From NCBI RefSeq assembly GCF_032362555.1, contig NC_083531.1, forward strand, positions 5,084,001 to 5,148,000: a DNA stretch of 64,000 nucleotides, in the 5' to 3' direction. The stretch is from Amyelois transitella (Eukaryota > Arthropoda > Insecta > Lepidoptera > Pyralidae). Position 1 is the stretch's first letter, and each line of letters begins with the position of its first letter. Under the pieces are notes generated by a model. It did no database searches. It was not told the DNA's origin and saw only the letters and a list, made by a program, of their open reading frames with translations. Made by a program: the position numbers and the translations under genes. Shown piece by piece: positions 33,228-45,798 of this stretch.

Positions 33228-34656
33228 CTGTCATTAATCAGCCAACTTGAGAAGAAAGCATAAAATAAAAAAATACAAATATTAAAACATACTTCACATT
33301 CAAACAACAAAATGCTAAAATTCTTTGAAATTGTTTGTTTAATTTACACGGTTTTCTTCCCCTGGCTTTAGTCGAGGTTGCATCCTCATCACTCTGGAGA
33401 GGAGCCCGGGGTATGCCTTTGACCAAGGACCCTAGATTAGGTGAGTCAGGTTTTACACGAAGCGAGTCCCATCTGACCTCCGCAATCTGAATGTGTAGGT
33501 TTCCTCACGATGTTTTCCCTTACCGTAAACGCAACGGTTAGTATTCAAACTAATGTACATAACTTTGAAAATAGTCATTGGTACACGGCCGAGGTGAAGG
33601 TGCCATCATAATTTTCAATATTCACGTCATGGATGTTCAGAAATGACACGTGTGGTGGCTGCGGGATGGACAATGTGGGTATGTGGACATATGCCCAACA
33701 ATATGCCAGGCACAATGCAGCTCACAAATCAAATGTTTTGTGGCTATTGCACTTTATTTAAACTTACCAAATTGATCATCCTTTCTTACGATATAAGACC
33801 GCGAATACGCATAGATAGATAGATTGTCAAAGCTGGGCAGAGATCCGCCCTGACCAACAGCACCGTCCATCACATATAGTTGTCTGCAAACATATACATT
33901 ATATATATATATATATATGTATGTAGTGTCAAACAACTCGGGCAGGTTGTAAGTACTTATGTGGGTTGATATACACATCTAACTCCAAAATACTTACAAT
34001 ACAATACAAATACGCAGTCGAGTGGGAAGGCCTAAATGAACGTACCTTGACCAAAAGAGGAAATCCTGGTCCAGGCGAAAAGTCTATATCTACGAGCTTT
34101 CATTAAGAGTTATGAATGTGGGTGAAGCGAAAGAAGTGTACAGAGATCGTGGTAAGAGGAAGAAAGATGTAGTTTCTGCCTTCCTCTCTGGGAAAGAGAC
34201 GTGATTTTATGTATTTACGTACCTACTACGCTTTATCCACCAAGCAACTTGGTACTGTTGCAGTACGCCACTCAAACCACACAGAATAGCGATTATTTAT
34301 TATTAACCACTATCTTCATCGTTCATCAGACTGGCTAAGATTTGGTTGGTTAAAATAGATTCAAATCAAAACACTTATATACGCACTATCTACTTCAGTA
34401 GGTTTTAGTTTTAGTAACATATTCTATTCTACGGTATTAGAATATCGGGTATCGACTTAAATAATAACAATTTTGAAGGTAGATTTAAAAAGATATCTGT
34501 CACTGTCACACTTGCTGTCTGACATTGACAGACACTAAGGGCACGGCAGCGTGTCCCCGACTTTGTAGATCTGTCAGACTCATTGTCATTGCCATTCTCC
34601 TGTGTCAATATCAGCTGCTTGCTGATTTAGCGTTTTGTTTACGGCAGATATTTTAC

Positions 34657-34669
34657 TTGCATTAACCAT
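34657..34669 (-). CDS. candidate coding exon 1 of the unit 5 zinc-finger gene
   Basis: Minus strand ATG GTT AAT GCA A|GTAAAA, phase 1, in frame with the exon ending at 33227; intron 1429 bp. Confidence 0.55.
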
Positions 34670-35775
34670 TTATCAATTTCGATACTAAGTTTTCTTTATT
34701 TAATTACCCACGGCGAAAAAATGGTAATTATGGATTTCAACAACGCCGTATCACTCGTCTATAAGAACTTGTTCAACTATCTGTGAATCTAGCGCAGTGG
34801 ATTGAGCCATTACTATTAAATAGCAATTACTTTACAGGTGTACGTTAGATCTTGAAATAATACAAAGGAGATCACAATCTTAGAGATGCACATTTAAATG
34901 TCTGTTACTTTCTTGAAAGATTATGAAAACGTATTTAATATAATTTGAAGTAAATCATTGCGTGTGAACGAACACATAATATTTCGTAAGTCTTATGTAT
35001 ATTTAGTAAGAATCGAGTCTGCCTCAGATATAAGTATAAATTAAAATGTCTTAGTCAGATAAGACACTCACTGGTTCACCGTTTAGTTCCTCCCTTGATA
35101 TGCACATAGCGTATGTATCTACAACAGCTTCCTCTCTCCTTCTCGCCCCCGCGTGTTAGCCTGCACTAGGTCTCGCTGTCGTCATCCGACACGGCCCTAG
35201 GGTCCGCTTTCCGTCATTCCGACGAGCGACACTCCCGCTACGCGCATTAGAAAATTAAGCTCAGATAAATTATTACATAGATATCGTGCTCATTAATTCC
35301 ACTAAATTCGTCTCTTTCTCTTTACCTTACAAAGAAAGGTAAAAAGTATCATTTCGTCAGTTACTAGTGGCCACTTGTCACAAATAATACAGTATCGACG
35401 GTCTTTCCTAAGATGTATCTGTGCACCGGCTTTTTATTCCATGTCTTATAAATTAATCGTTTGTTTATCCTTCTTAATAGGTAATTAGCTTCCGGCTGTG
35501 ATCTTTGGGATTTATTTTTGTATAATAAGTACCTAAGTGTACAATAGGTAATTTTAGAAGGTGTAAAAACATTCTGCTTTTATCTTTGCAACTTGGTTGG
35601 GGTCAGCCTTCGACCGAGATCCTAGAGTGGGCAGTCAGATAATTTAAGATACGATTCTTGCCTGAATTCGTTTAATTTACGTTTTTTTTAAATTAAGGTA
35701 TTTAACGGCCTATCTGCAGCGGAAGCGATAATTCGGTCTCCACCGCCACCAAAGGGAAAACATTCCGCCAGGATA

Positions 35776-36764
35776 CAATACAATACAATACAAATTATCT
35801 TTATTGCCCATAAAAAAATACAAACGTAGTAAAAAAACATACATTATGAACATGTTGAGCAAAGGCGGACTTATCGCTAAGCAATCTCTTCCAGCCAACC
35901 TTTGGGTAGTGAAAGGTAAAATCCTGGAACCGGGTGGGCAGCATACTTAAGATATGTTAGTAAGTGTATAATAAATAAACTACACACATACATAAACTAT
36001 AAATATAAACTTACACAGACTACATACATAATATTACACAAAATAAATAAATACAGTGCCGTGTGGCTCCCGGCACCAATACAAAAAAGAATGGGACCAC
36101 TCCATATCTTTCCCATGGATGTCGTAAAAGGCGACTAAGGGATAGGCTTACAAACTTGGGATTCTTTTTTAGGCGATGGGCTAGCAACCTGTCACTAGTT
36201 GAATCTCAATTCTATCGTTAAGCCAAATAGCTGAACGTGGCCATTCAGTCTTCAAGACTGTTGGCTCTGTCTACCCCGCAAGGGATATAGACGTGACGAT
36301 ATGTATGTATGTATGTATGTAAATAAATACATAATAATATACATACCTATATAAAAAAAAATATTGATTAAAATGAGTATTACCATGAATAAAGTTAAGA
36401 AGAGAGATAGTACTTCTTCAACTTCGTTTTAAAGGTACCTATTGTTTGTGAGGTGCGTATGTCAATGGGTAAAGCATTCCACAGACGAACGGCCTGAACT
36501 GTAAAGGATTTAGAGTAGGCTGCAGTCATATTAATGGGAGTATTGAGGCGAAGGGCAATTAGACTACGGGAAGTGTGACTGTTATTCTGATGAAAAAAGG
36601 TGAAGCGCTCTTTAAGATACTGAGGAGTAGAAGGGATGAAAAGTACAGAAAAAAGCAGTGTGAGAATGTGATAATTGCGACGTAACCTGATTGGAAGCCA
36701 CTTGAGTTGTGCACGGAAAGAGGAGATGTGGTCATATTTGCGTAAGCCAAATATGAACCTGATA
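35776..36764 (-). mobile_element. LINE 3' fragment with nested SINE
   Basis: Inserted into CCGCCAGGATAGGTGTTATG, duplicating GGATA (35771-35775 and 36765-36769). The low-coordinate end is an (ATACA)n tail followed by CTTTATTGCCC, the 3' end of a minus-oriented LINE. The minus-strand translation of about 36764-36390 gives the C-terminus of an ORF2: LRKYDHISSFRAQLKWLPIR, KERFTFFHQNNSHTSR, RLWNALPIDIR. 5'-truncated and inactive. Confidence 0.75.
36055..36320 (+). mobile_element. lepidopteran SINE with (TATG)n tail (copy nested in LINE)
   Basis: Same family as 21919-22181, here inserted into the LINE with the 10-bp duplication AAATAAATAC (36045-36054, 36321-36330). The tail is a long TATG run at about 36300-36320. 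Confidence 0.85.
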
Positions 36765-36823
36765 GGATAGGTGTTATGCCTGGAAGAATATGGTTGAGAA
36801 AATGTTGTGTCGGAGATTTTATA

Positions 36824-37289
36824 CAGGGTGACATTTAAAACAACTGCATCCTTTTAAACATATACTATACCCATGCTTCTGAGCCGTTTGAGCCTATTTT
36901 TACTTAAATTAAACGTCATCATTTTCACATTTAAAAAACTTTCAAAAACTACGTCACACGCTTTATTAAAGACCAATACTACAAAAAGAAATTAAAACTT
37001 AACATGTAAATAAATGTCTGAAAAATAAATTATTTTTCTAGTATCAAGATCAATTAAAGTACAGGGTTGGCGAGATCGCTCAGCTGAATGAATTGTGTCG
37101 TTGACCTCTGAATCGCGTCGCTTTTCCGCCGGCCGGGGTGATATGACGTATTCAGTGGATTTTGATACTTTTATTTTTTTCGTACTTTCTGCAATATGAA
37201 ACGACCTTTTTCTTTTAACGTTTTTAAATATCCTTTAGATGAGTACACTTAACAGTTAAATTTATGCAGTTGAATTAAAAGTCACCCTG
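36824..37289. mobile_element. MITE with CAGGGTGAC ends (copy 1)
   Basis: 466 bp with terminal repeats CAGGGTGAC ... GTCACCCTG, flanked by TA (36822-36823, 37290-37291). No ORF. The same insertion is at 58752-59222. Confidence 0.75.
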
Positions 37290-38176
37290 TATATGCTCCA
37301 TTCCGTGAAATCTTTGCTTGCGCGATTTAGGCCTTTCACTGTCATTGGCTGATAGTATCGCGTGATTGGCTGTTGTTACTTTTGTGGCGTAGAGATGTCG
37401 CCACATATTCATAGTAAGTCCACAAACCCAACTATCGATAGTTGAGTAAACCCGTGGAAGTGGACTAGGTATCGGTCGGCAACACTAAACAGGGACATGG
37501 AGAAGAGAGAAGTTAAAACCAGATTGGAAAGAACAATATTTATTATCTGCACTTACACTTTATGAAGGTAATGGGGTCGTGAGAGTCGGCGAGCAGCCCG
37601 CTTAGAGATAACACGACCTTACCTTAGGGCTCGTGCAGCGTGCGGCCGACTAGCGACCAGCGACTGATTCACGGTTCTGAAGGAGGTTCACGTGATTTCA
37701 TACATCGTTAACGATAGAAATTATGCCAGATACCAATGAAACAATCTCAGTTATAGTTGCGGTAGTAAGTTAGTTTGTTTGTTAGTTTGTTTGTCTTCAG
37801 TTTTCCCAGTGAACTAACGTTTGTAAATTTGAATTGAATTTGAGGGAGCCTTGACTAAATAATTTTTTATGTAATCCGATATTTTATAGCTGCAGCCGCC
37901 AATCATTATCTTATGACATTCAAACAAAAATACATTCGAATCAAAAAGTCGGTGTAGCTATTCGAGAACCACGATGTACAGATATACAAACAGACAGTCA
38001 ACATCCAACTTACCGTAGTTTTTTGTCCATAGATTGTTGCCTAAGTCACTCGCATTTCCGATAATTAACACCCACCACTAAAATATTAAAGTTTCATTTC
38101 CAAGTGCGGTAGCTGCAATATATAGTAAAGCTAAGTCTGTGACGGCATTAAATCGCAAGTCTGGCAACACAGACTG

Positions 38177-38459
38177 GTGTGCAGCGCAGGTCGTATGAAT
38201 GTTCGCTAGTCGTCGGTCGGTGGCACACTGCAGTTCGCCGTTTAATTACACAAGTTCAATCCAGTCTGTCCGAATCGGTCAGACTTAGGTCGGCCGAAGT
38301 CCGCGGTACGCTGCACAAATCCTTAGGAACGCAGTGCTGGCAAAAAGAAGGACGTCCGCCGTCGCGAGTCTCTTTATATAAGGGTGAGGCGCAGGACTGA
38401 CACAGACACGACGACGTCACAAGTTCCTTTCTTATATCGTCAACCCGAGGCAATGACAC
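38177..38459. promoter_or_regulatory. D block 6: TATA promoter, + strand arm disrupted
   Basis: TATA core 38373-38381 is kept. The downstream part with the GTGAGT donor is replaced by a SINE-containing segment, so the + strand exon predicted elsewhere is destroyed here while the minus-strand arm is intact. Confidence 0.4.
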
Positions 38460-38481
38460 GAAGTAAATTCAGAATACAGAC

Positions 38482-38721
38482 GGCCTCTGTGGCGCAGCGG
38501 TAGTACGCTTGTCTGTGACACAGGAGGTCCCGGGTTCAAATCCCGGTCAGGGCATGATGAGAAAAGAACTTTTTCTGATTGGCCTGGGTCTTGGATGTTT
38601 ATCTTTATAAGTATTTGTTATAAAATATCGTTGAGTTAGTATCTCGTAACACAAGTTTCGAACTTACTTTGAGGCTAACTCAATTAGTGTAATTTGTCCT
38701 GTATATATTTATTTATTTATT
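38482..38721 (+). mobile_element. tRNA-derived SINE
   Basis: The head, 38483-38554, folds like a tRNA, with A box TGGCGCAGCGGT (38490-38501) and B box GGTTCAAATCC (38533-38543). The anticodon loop CTGTGAC would place GTG in the anticodon. The acceptor stem has mismatches, and a 165-bp unrelated body with a (TTTA)n tail follows. That is a Pol III SINE, not a working tRNA gene. Confidence 0.8.
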
Positions 38722-38933
38722 CCGCCTTGCGACGTCGTAACAGTGCCTAGTCCTGCGCCGTCCTTCACATAATTTCAGTTGGCGACATTATCTCCCATTC
38801 ATAATTATAAATTGTAATACATAAGTAATAAATAAATAGAACCACAGTTTTTCAATTTCCTGTATGTTCTAAGATGGACTATGAAATTTCTCTTCTGACT
38901 TCATATTTTATGACACACTTCCGATTCATAGAT

Positions 38934-39385
38934 TTATAAAACAGGATGATTTCTACGGTGTCTTGTTAAATATCTCTTCACCTTAAATCGACGTTGACAC
39001 ACGTCACATTCATAAGGTTTTTCGCCAGTGTGAGTTCTCCTGTGATTTGTTAAATCACCCTTCTGAACAAATCCGCGTTGACACACGTCACATTCATAAG
39101 GTTTTTCACCAGTATGAGTTCTAAGGTGTGTTTTTAAACTAAACCTCTCATTAAATCTGCGTTGACACACGTTACATTCATAAGGTTTTTCGCCAGTGTG
39201 AGTTCTATAATGTATGTCAAAATTTGATTTAAATTTAAAGCTTCTACCACACATATCACACTGGAGTGGACCCTGACCACTCCGTGACGTTGACTCTCGT
39301 CGAGACTCGCGCTGTGTCCTGTTGGTTGTACTTCCTGCACCTGGTTGCCGTTTGTCAGCTCCCGATGTGTCAGCTGACGCAGAAT
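38934..39385 (-). CDS. C2H2 zinc-finger protein, exon 2 (unit 6, 4 fingers)
   Basis: About 154 aa with exon 1 at 40475-40487. Fingers: constant first (KFKSNFDIH), NERFSLKTH, VQKGDLTNH and KVKRYLTRH, the last ending HRRNH then PVL-stop. It lacks the NMKSTLLSH finger that closes most other copies, so the 3' end has been replaced or deleted. Zinc ligands are intact in all four fingers. Exon-edge ATG present (39392), acceptor ACAG|AT intact. Confidence 0.75.
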
Positions 39386-40474
39386 CTGTCATTAATTAGA
39401 CCGACTTGAGAAGAAAGCATAAGATAAAAAAATACAAATATTAAAAGATACTTCACATTCAAACAACAAAATGCTAAAATTCTTTGAAATTGTTTGTTTA
39501 ATTTACACGGTTTTCTTCCCCTGGCTTTAGTCGAGGTTGTATCCTCATCACTCTGGAGAGGAGCCCGGGGTATGCCTTTGACCAAGGACCCTAGATTAGG
39601 TGAGTCAGGTATTTACACGAAGCGACTTCCATTTGACCTCCGCAATCTGAATGTGTAGGTTTCCTCACGATGTTTTCCCTCACCGTAAACGCATCGGTTA
39701 GTATTTAAACTAATGTACATAACTTTAAATATAGAACAATGCAGCTCACAAATCAAATGTTATGTGGCTATTGCGCTTTATTTAAACTTACCAAATTGTT
39801 CATCCTTTCTTACGATATAAGACCGCGAATACGCAAACATAGCTAGAACCCCAAAGCCGGGCAGAGATCCGCCCTGACCAACAGCACCGTCCATCACAGA
39901 TAGTTATCTGCAAGCATATAAATTATAATATATGTATGTAGTGTCAAACAACTCGGGCAGGTTGTAAGTACTTATGTAGGTTGATATACACACCTACCTC
40001 CAAAACCCCTTAATCGTGAAAATTTTAAAGATTAATTAATATTAGACACTATCTTCATCGTTCACTTCGTCCACACGTTCGTTGGGAAATCTGTTACTTG
40101 ACTGTGTAATTAGCTATTTAGTGGTAGGAATTTAATTTAGTTGGTTAAAATAGAATAAAATTATGACAAAAAGCTGAGAAAACACTTATATACGCACTAT
40201 CTACTTCAGTTGGTTTTAGATTTAGTTAATAAACATATTGTATTCTAAAGTATTAGAATATCGGGTATCGAAATAAATTTTAATAATTTTGAAGGTAGTT
40301 TTAAAAAGATATCTGTCACTGTCACACTTGCTGTCTGACATTGACAGACACTAAGGGCACGGCAGCGTGTCCCCGACTTTGTAGATTTGTCAGACTCATT
40401 GTCATTGCCATTCTCTCCTGTGTCAATATCATTTGATTGCTGATTTAGTGTTCTGTTTATGGCAGATATTTTAC

Positions 40475-40487
40475 CTGTATTTACCAT
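40475..40487 (-). CDS. candidate coding exon 1 of the unit 6 zinc-finger gene
   Basis: Minus strand ATG GTA AAT ACA G|GTAAAA, phase 1, in frame with the exon ending at 39385; intron only 1089 bp. Confidence 0.55.
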
Positions 40488-40809
40488 TTACCAATTTCGA
40501 TAAGAAGTTTTCTTTATTTAAGTACACACGGCGAAAACATTGTTAATTATGAATTTCAACAACGCCGTATCACTCGTCTGTAAGAACTTGTTCAATTATC
40601 TGTGAATCTAGCACAGTGGATTGAGACATTACTATTAAATAGCAATTATGTACTTTACAGGTGTACGTTAGATCTTGAAATAATACAATGGAGATTACAT
40701 GTTAAAGATGTACATTTAAATGTCTGTTACTTACTTGACAGTTTATAAAAACGTATTTACGTATTTAAGATAATTTGAAGTAAATTATTGCGTGTGAACG
40801 ACAACATAA

Positions 40810-42120
40810 ACGCAATAGGTTTCGGAAATAAACGGAAACAACAAATTCCGCTGGAGTGACGCTGTTGCGGCTTGTTGTGTTCCGGTGTTAAATGGAAGCG
40901 CTAAGAAGCTCACTGAAAGCTGCATTTAGGTCGCCTTGGTATTCTTAACCATGCTGTGCCGTGTGGTTCCCGGCACCAATACAAAAAAGAATAGGATCAC
41001 TCCATCTCTTTCCCTCGGATGTCGTAAAAGGCGACTTAGGTATAGGCTTACAAACTTGGGATTCTTTTTAAGGCGATGTGTTAGCAACCTGTCACTATTT
41101 GAATCTCAATTCTATTTGTTGGCTCTGTCTACCCCGCAAGGGATATAGACGTGATCATATGTTTGTATGTATGGTATTCTTAATAGATATAATAAGTTTC
41201 AGGAAAGTTCGTTCACGCATCTATCAGTTATTTCAGTCAAAGAGTCAGCACGACTGTACGGTTAACAAGAGTATAAGACTGCCCATTTAAGAATGTCGTT
41301 GAAATGTATGAATCCGTCGCTTTTTTGTGCCAATTCGAATTTGGTCTGTTAGCTAGTAATTTAGTTCGTTTCGTTTTTTGTATATATCTAGATAAATGAG
41401 CATCATCTGGAGCTGATATTTTCAGGACATGTATTTCCAAGTAAGCATTAATTTGTTATGTGTACATAAGTATATATCTTTGGTTGAATAGTTTCTTTGC
41501 ATCGGATATGACATTATTCGATTTCAGTCAAAGTGAAATTACTGATAGATGCGTGAACGAACTTTCCTGAAACTTATTATATCTGTTAAGAATACTAAGG
41601 CGACCTGAATGCAGCTTTCAGTGAGCTACTTAGTGCTTGCATTTAAGCGCTAGAAGGCTTTATCAATTACTTCTAGGATTTCCGATTATTCCTAAACAGT
41701 AGATATTTTTGACAATATAATTAATTCACAAATTAGCACTAATTGAGCACTAATTACCTGTGTTTAAGTAACGGTCGCACATTCAATGGTTTTCGAGATA
41801 CAGCTTTCTGCAAAACGTGACTCCAGCAGGAAACTAAACAACTCTAAAACCCTATGACGCACAAATTCAATTTTTGCTGCACTTTTTTGCTGAAATATAA
41901 GCTATCAGCTGATATTCATTACTTGCTTCTCCGGCCCCAGCAAGAAGAATCTTCCTGCTGGAACAGCGTTACTCAAGCAGAATTTGTTTCTTCCGTTTTT
42001 TTCCGAAACGGTTATGTGCACAAATTGTATATTTCGCGCACATTTACACGAGATAATGCTATAATTATTTAGAGGGAGGAGGGAGAGGAGGGTCTAGAAC
42101 GAAACTACCTGCTGGAGTCA
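40810..42120. mobile_element. foldback element with long inverted arms (copy 2)
   Basis: Closely matches 21790-23130 and occupies the same place in the unit. Its last bases keep CCTGCTGGAGTCACG, the complement of CGTGACTCCAGCAGG near 41817. That arm is partly replaced by a GGAGGAAGG repeat in copies 1 and 3. Confidence 0.65.
40950..41172 (+). mobile_element. lepidopteran SINE with TATG tail (copy in unit 6)
   Basis: Same insertion site (GGTATTCTTAAC) as 21919-22181, with a private internal deletion of about 45 bp near 41115. Confidence 0.75.
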
Positions 42121-42866
42121 CGCTCACGAAGTGGACTAGGTATCGGTCGGCAACACTAAACAGGGACATGGAGAAGAGAGGAGTTAAAACCAGATTGGAA
42201 AGATCAATATTTATTATCTGCACTTACACTTTATGAAGGTAATGGGGTCGTGAGAGTCGGCGAGCAGCCCGCTTAGAGATAACACGACCTTACCTTAGGG
42301 CTCGTGCAGCGTGCGGCCGACTAGCGACCAGCGACTGATTTACGGTTCTGAAGGAGGTTCACGTGATTTCATACATCGTTAACGATAGAAAATATGCCAG
42401 ATACCAATGAAACAATCTCGGTTACAGATGCGGTTGTAAGTTTGTTTGTTGTTTGTTAGTTTGTTTGTCATCCGTTTCTCCAGTGAGTAACTCAAATTGC
42501 AACATTGTAAATTTGAATTGACTTTGAGGAAGTCTTGACTAAATAATTTATAATGTAATCCGATATTTTGTAGCCGCAGCCGCCAATCATTATCTTATGA
42601 CATTCGAATCAAAAAGTCAGTTTATCTATTCGAGAACCACGATGAACAGACATACAAACAAACTGTCAACATCCAACTTCCCATGGTTTTTTGTCCATAG
42701 ATCGTTGCTAAAATCACCAGCATTTCTACTTTTGAACACCCACCTTTTAAATATACCTATATTATAGTTTAATTTCCGTGCGTTGTAGCTAGCTGCAATA
42801 CATAGTATAGCTAAGTCTGTGACGGCCTTAAAACGCAAGTCTGGCAACACAGACTGGTGTGAAGCG

Positions 42867-43130
42867 CAGGTCGTATGAATGTTCGCTAGTCGTCGGTCGG
42901 TGGCACACTGCACAATTCCTTAGGGACGCAGTGCTGGCAAAAAGAAGGACGTCCGCCGTCGCAAGTCTCTTTATATAAGGGTGAGGCGCAGGACTGACAC
43001 AGACACGACGTCACAAGTTCCTTTCTTGTATCGTCAACCCGAGCGCAGGATGCGCCTGTGATTACGGTCTAAAAGTGAGTCAGTGAGGCAATGAGTCGTA
43101 ACAGTGCCTAGTCCTGCGCCGTCCTTCACA
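42867..43130. promoter_or_regulatory. D block 7: TATA promoter with internal deletion
   Basis: TATA core 42970-42978 and the + strand GTGAGT donor are kept. About 128 bp on the minus-transcript side, including the central dyad, are deleted. D block 9 has the same deletion. Confidence 0.4.
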
Positions 43131-43174
43131 TTAGCCCTTATTTGAAGATTTCAGTTTGCGGCGTCATCTCCCAT

Positions 43175-43389
43175 TCCACATCCACACTAATAATAAAGAG
43201 AGATTTGTATTTTTGTATGTTTGTGTGGAATTAACTCAAAAACTACTGGTCCGATTTTGATAAAATTTGGCACAGATATAGAATAGACCTTCAAAAGTGA
43301 CATAGGCATAAATTTGTTTTTACTCTTTGTTTATTTAAAAAAAAACACAAAAATATGTCCACCCGTGCGAAGCCGGGGCGGGCCGCTAG
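43175..43389 (+). mobile_element. short non-autonomous Helitron (copy 1)
   Basis: 215 bp: starts TCCACATCCACACTAATAAT, ends GTGCGAAGCCGGGGCGGGCC followed by GCTAG, with no duplication of flanking sequence. The undisturbed site reads CCCATTCACTTATAAAG in other units. Shared with unit 9. Confidence 0.75.
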
Positions 43390-43572
43390 TCACTTATAAA
43401 GTGTAATACATAAATAAAAAATAAATAGAGCCACAGTTTATCAATTGCCTGTATGTTCTAAGGTGGATTGTTAAATTACTTTACTTGATCTAAATTTTAT
43501 GACACGCATCACATTCATAGGTTTTCTATACAAATATGATTTAAATGATGTGATAATAAAGTGCTCTTCATA

Positions 43573-44138
43573 TTAAATCGACATTGGGTCACATTCATAA
43601 GGTTTTTCGCCAGTGTGAGTTCTCCTGTGATTTGTTAAAGCACCCTTCTGAACAAATCCGCGTTGACACACGTCACATTCATAAGGTTTTTCGCCAGTGT
43701 GAGTTCTCCTGTGATTTGTTAAATTACTCTTCTGAACAAATCGACGTTGACACACGTCACATTCATAAGATTTTTCGCCAGTGTGAGTTTTCCTGTGATT
43801 TGTTAAATTACTCTTCTGAACAAATCGACATTGACACACGTCACATTCATAAGGTTTTTCACCAGTATGAGTTCTAATGTGTCTTTTTAACTTACTCCTC
43901 TCATTAAATCTGCGTTGACACACGTCACATTCATTAGGCTTTTCGCCAGTGTGAGTTCTATAATGTCTGTCATATACTGATTTAAATTTAAAACGTCTGT
44001 CACAGACATCACATTGGAGTGGACCCTGACCACTCCGTGACGTTGACTCTCGTCGAGACTCGCGCTGTGTCCTGTTGGTTGTACTTCTTGCACCTGGTTG
44101 CCGTTTGTCAGCTCCCGATGTGTCAGCTGACGCAGTAT
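43573..44138 (-). pseudogene. C2H2 zinc-finger exon 2 (unit 7, 5 fingers), start codon lost
   Basis: Five complete fingers: KFKSVYDRH (constant type), NERSKLKRH, VQKSNLTNH (twice) and VQKGALTNH, with intact zinc ligands. A deletion then scrambles the last finger (YECDPMSI-stop). The acceptor reads TTCACAG|AT with no ATG. The matching exon 1 near 45690-45705 has lost its ATG (AAAGTT in place of ATGGTT), and its donor reads GTTAAA. The large transposon also sits just upstream. Hence probably not translated as the other copies would be. The finger part itself is open and near-identical to unit 9. Confidence 0.65.
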
Positions 44139-45798
44139 CTGTGAAAAATCAGCCGACTTGAGAAGAAAGCATAGGTTAAACATAAATAAATACAAATATT
44201 AAAACATACTTCACAATCAAACAACAAAATGCTAAAATTCTTTGAAATTGTTTGTTTAATTTAGACGGTTTTCCTCCCCTGGCTTAAGTCGAGGTTGCAT
44301 CCTCATCACTCCAGAGAGGGGCCCGGGGTATGCCTTTGACCAAGGACCCTAGATTAGGTGAGTCAGGTTTTTACACGAAGCGACTCCCATCTGACCTCCG
44401 CAATCTGAATATGTAGGTTTCCTCACGATGTTTTCCCTTACCGTAAACGCATCGGCTAGTATTTAAACTAATGTACATAACTTTGACAATAGTCATTGGT
44501 ACACGGCCGAGGTAAAGGTGCCGTCATAATATTCAATATTCACGTCATGGATGTTCAGAAATGACACGTGTGGTGGCTGCGGGATGGACAATGTGGGTAT
44601 GTGGACATATGCCCAACAATATGCCAGGAACAATGCAGCTCACAAATCAAATGTTATGTGGCTATTGCACTTTATTTAAACTTACCAAATTGTTCATCCT
44701 TTCTTATGATATAAGACCGCGAATACGCAAACATAGCTAGAACCCCAAAGCCGGGCAGAGATCCGCCCTGACCAACAGCGCCGTCCATCATAAATAGTTA
44801 TCTGCAAACATATAAATTATATAAATATGTATGTAGTGTCAAACAACTCAGACAGGTTGTAAGTACTTATATAGGTTGAAATATACACACCTACCTCCAA
44901 AACCCCTTAATCGTGAAAATTAGTTGGGAGGTCACCACTTAAACACGTAACAAATGTGTTCAGTTCCTAAAACCTGATAAACGCGGGCGAGTGCGGAGGC
45001 CTAGATGAACGTACCTTGACCAAAACAGGAAGTCCTGGTCCCGACGAAAAGTCTATAACTACGAGCTTTAATTAAGAGTTAGGAATGTGGGTAAAGCGAA
45101 AAAAGTGTACAGGGATCATGGTAAGAGGAAGAAAGATGTAGTTTTTGCCTCCTCTGTGGGAAAGAGATGTGATTTTATGTATTTACGTACCTACTACGCT
45201 TTATCCACTAAACAACTTGGTACTGTTGCAGTACGCCTCAGAAACCACACAGAATAACGATTAATTAATATTAGCCACTATCTTTATCGTTAACTTCGTC
45301 CACACGTTCGTTGGGAAAACTGTTACCTGACTGTGTAATTAGATATTTAGTAGTAAGAATTTAATTTAGTTGGTCAAAATAGAATAAAATCATGACAAAA
45401 AGCCGAGAAAATACTTATATACGCACTATCTACTTCAGTAGGGTTTAGTTTTAGTAAATAAAAATATTCTTTTCTAAAGTATTAGAGTATAGGGTATCGA
45501 CTTAAATTTTAATAATTTTGAAGGTAGTTTTAAGATATCTGTCACTGTCACACTTGCTGTCTGACATTGACAGACACTAAGGGCACGGCATCGTGTCCCC
45601 GACTTTGTAGATCTGTCAGACTCATTGTCATTGCCATTCTCTTGTGTCAATATCAGCTGATTGCTGATTTTGTGTTCAGTTTACGGCAGATATTTAACTA
45701 TATTAACTTTTATCAAATTCGATAATAAGTTTTCTTTATTTAAGTACACACGGCGAAAAAATGGTAATTGGGTGGATTTCAACAAGTGATTTTTTTTT

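Larger units (their letters stand above)
32074..38176. repeat. array unit U5
   Basis: D block 32074-32420; zinc-finger exon 32599-33227; intron 33228-34656; exon 1 34657-34669; leader block to about 35250; long uninterrupted-type spacer 35250-37390 containing a LINE with nested SINE (35776-36764) and a MITE (36824-37289); C block 37457-37724; AT-rich linker 37725-38176. An (AT)n microsatellite lies near 33900-33920. No further gene seen. Confidence 0.8.
38177..42866. repeat. array unit U6
   Basis: D block 38177-38459, cut short; tRNA-headed SINE 38482-38721; zinc-finger exon 38934-39385; shortened intron 39386-40474; exon 1 40475-40487; leader block to about 40800; foldback spacer 40810-42120 with SINE 40950-41172; C block 42128-42395; AT-rich linker 42396-42866. 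No additional gene seen. Confidence 0.8.

Noticed and set aside
38483-38554. Functional tRNA-His gene
   Set aside because: Acceptor-stem mismatches and the attached SINE body with a TTTA tail indicate a retroposon head.
43584-43877. + strand 97-codon ORF with HIHKVFRQCEFSCDLL repeats (also at 60849)
   Set aside because: An exact antisense shadow of the 84-bp zinc-finger repeats.
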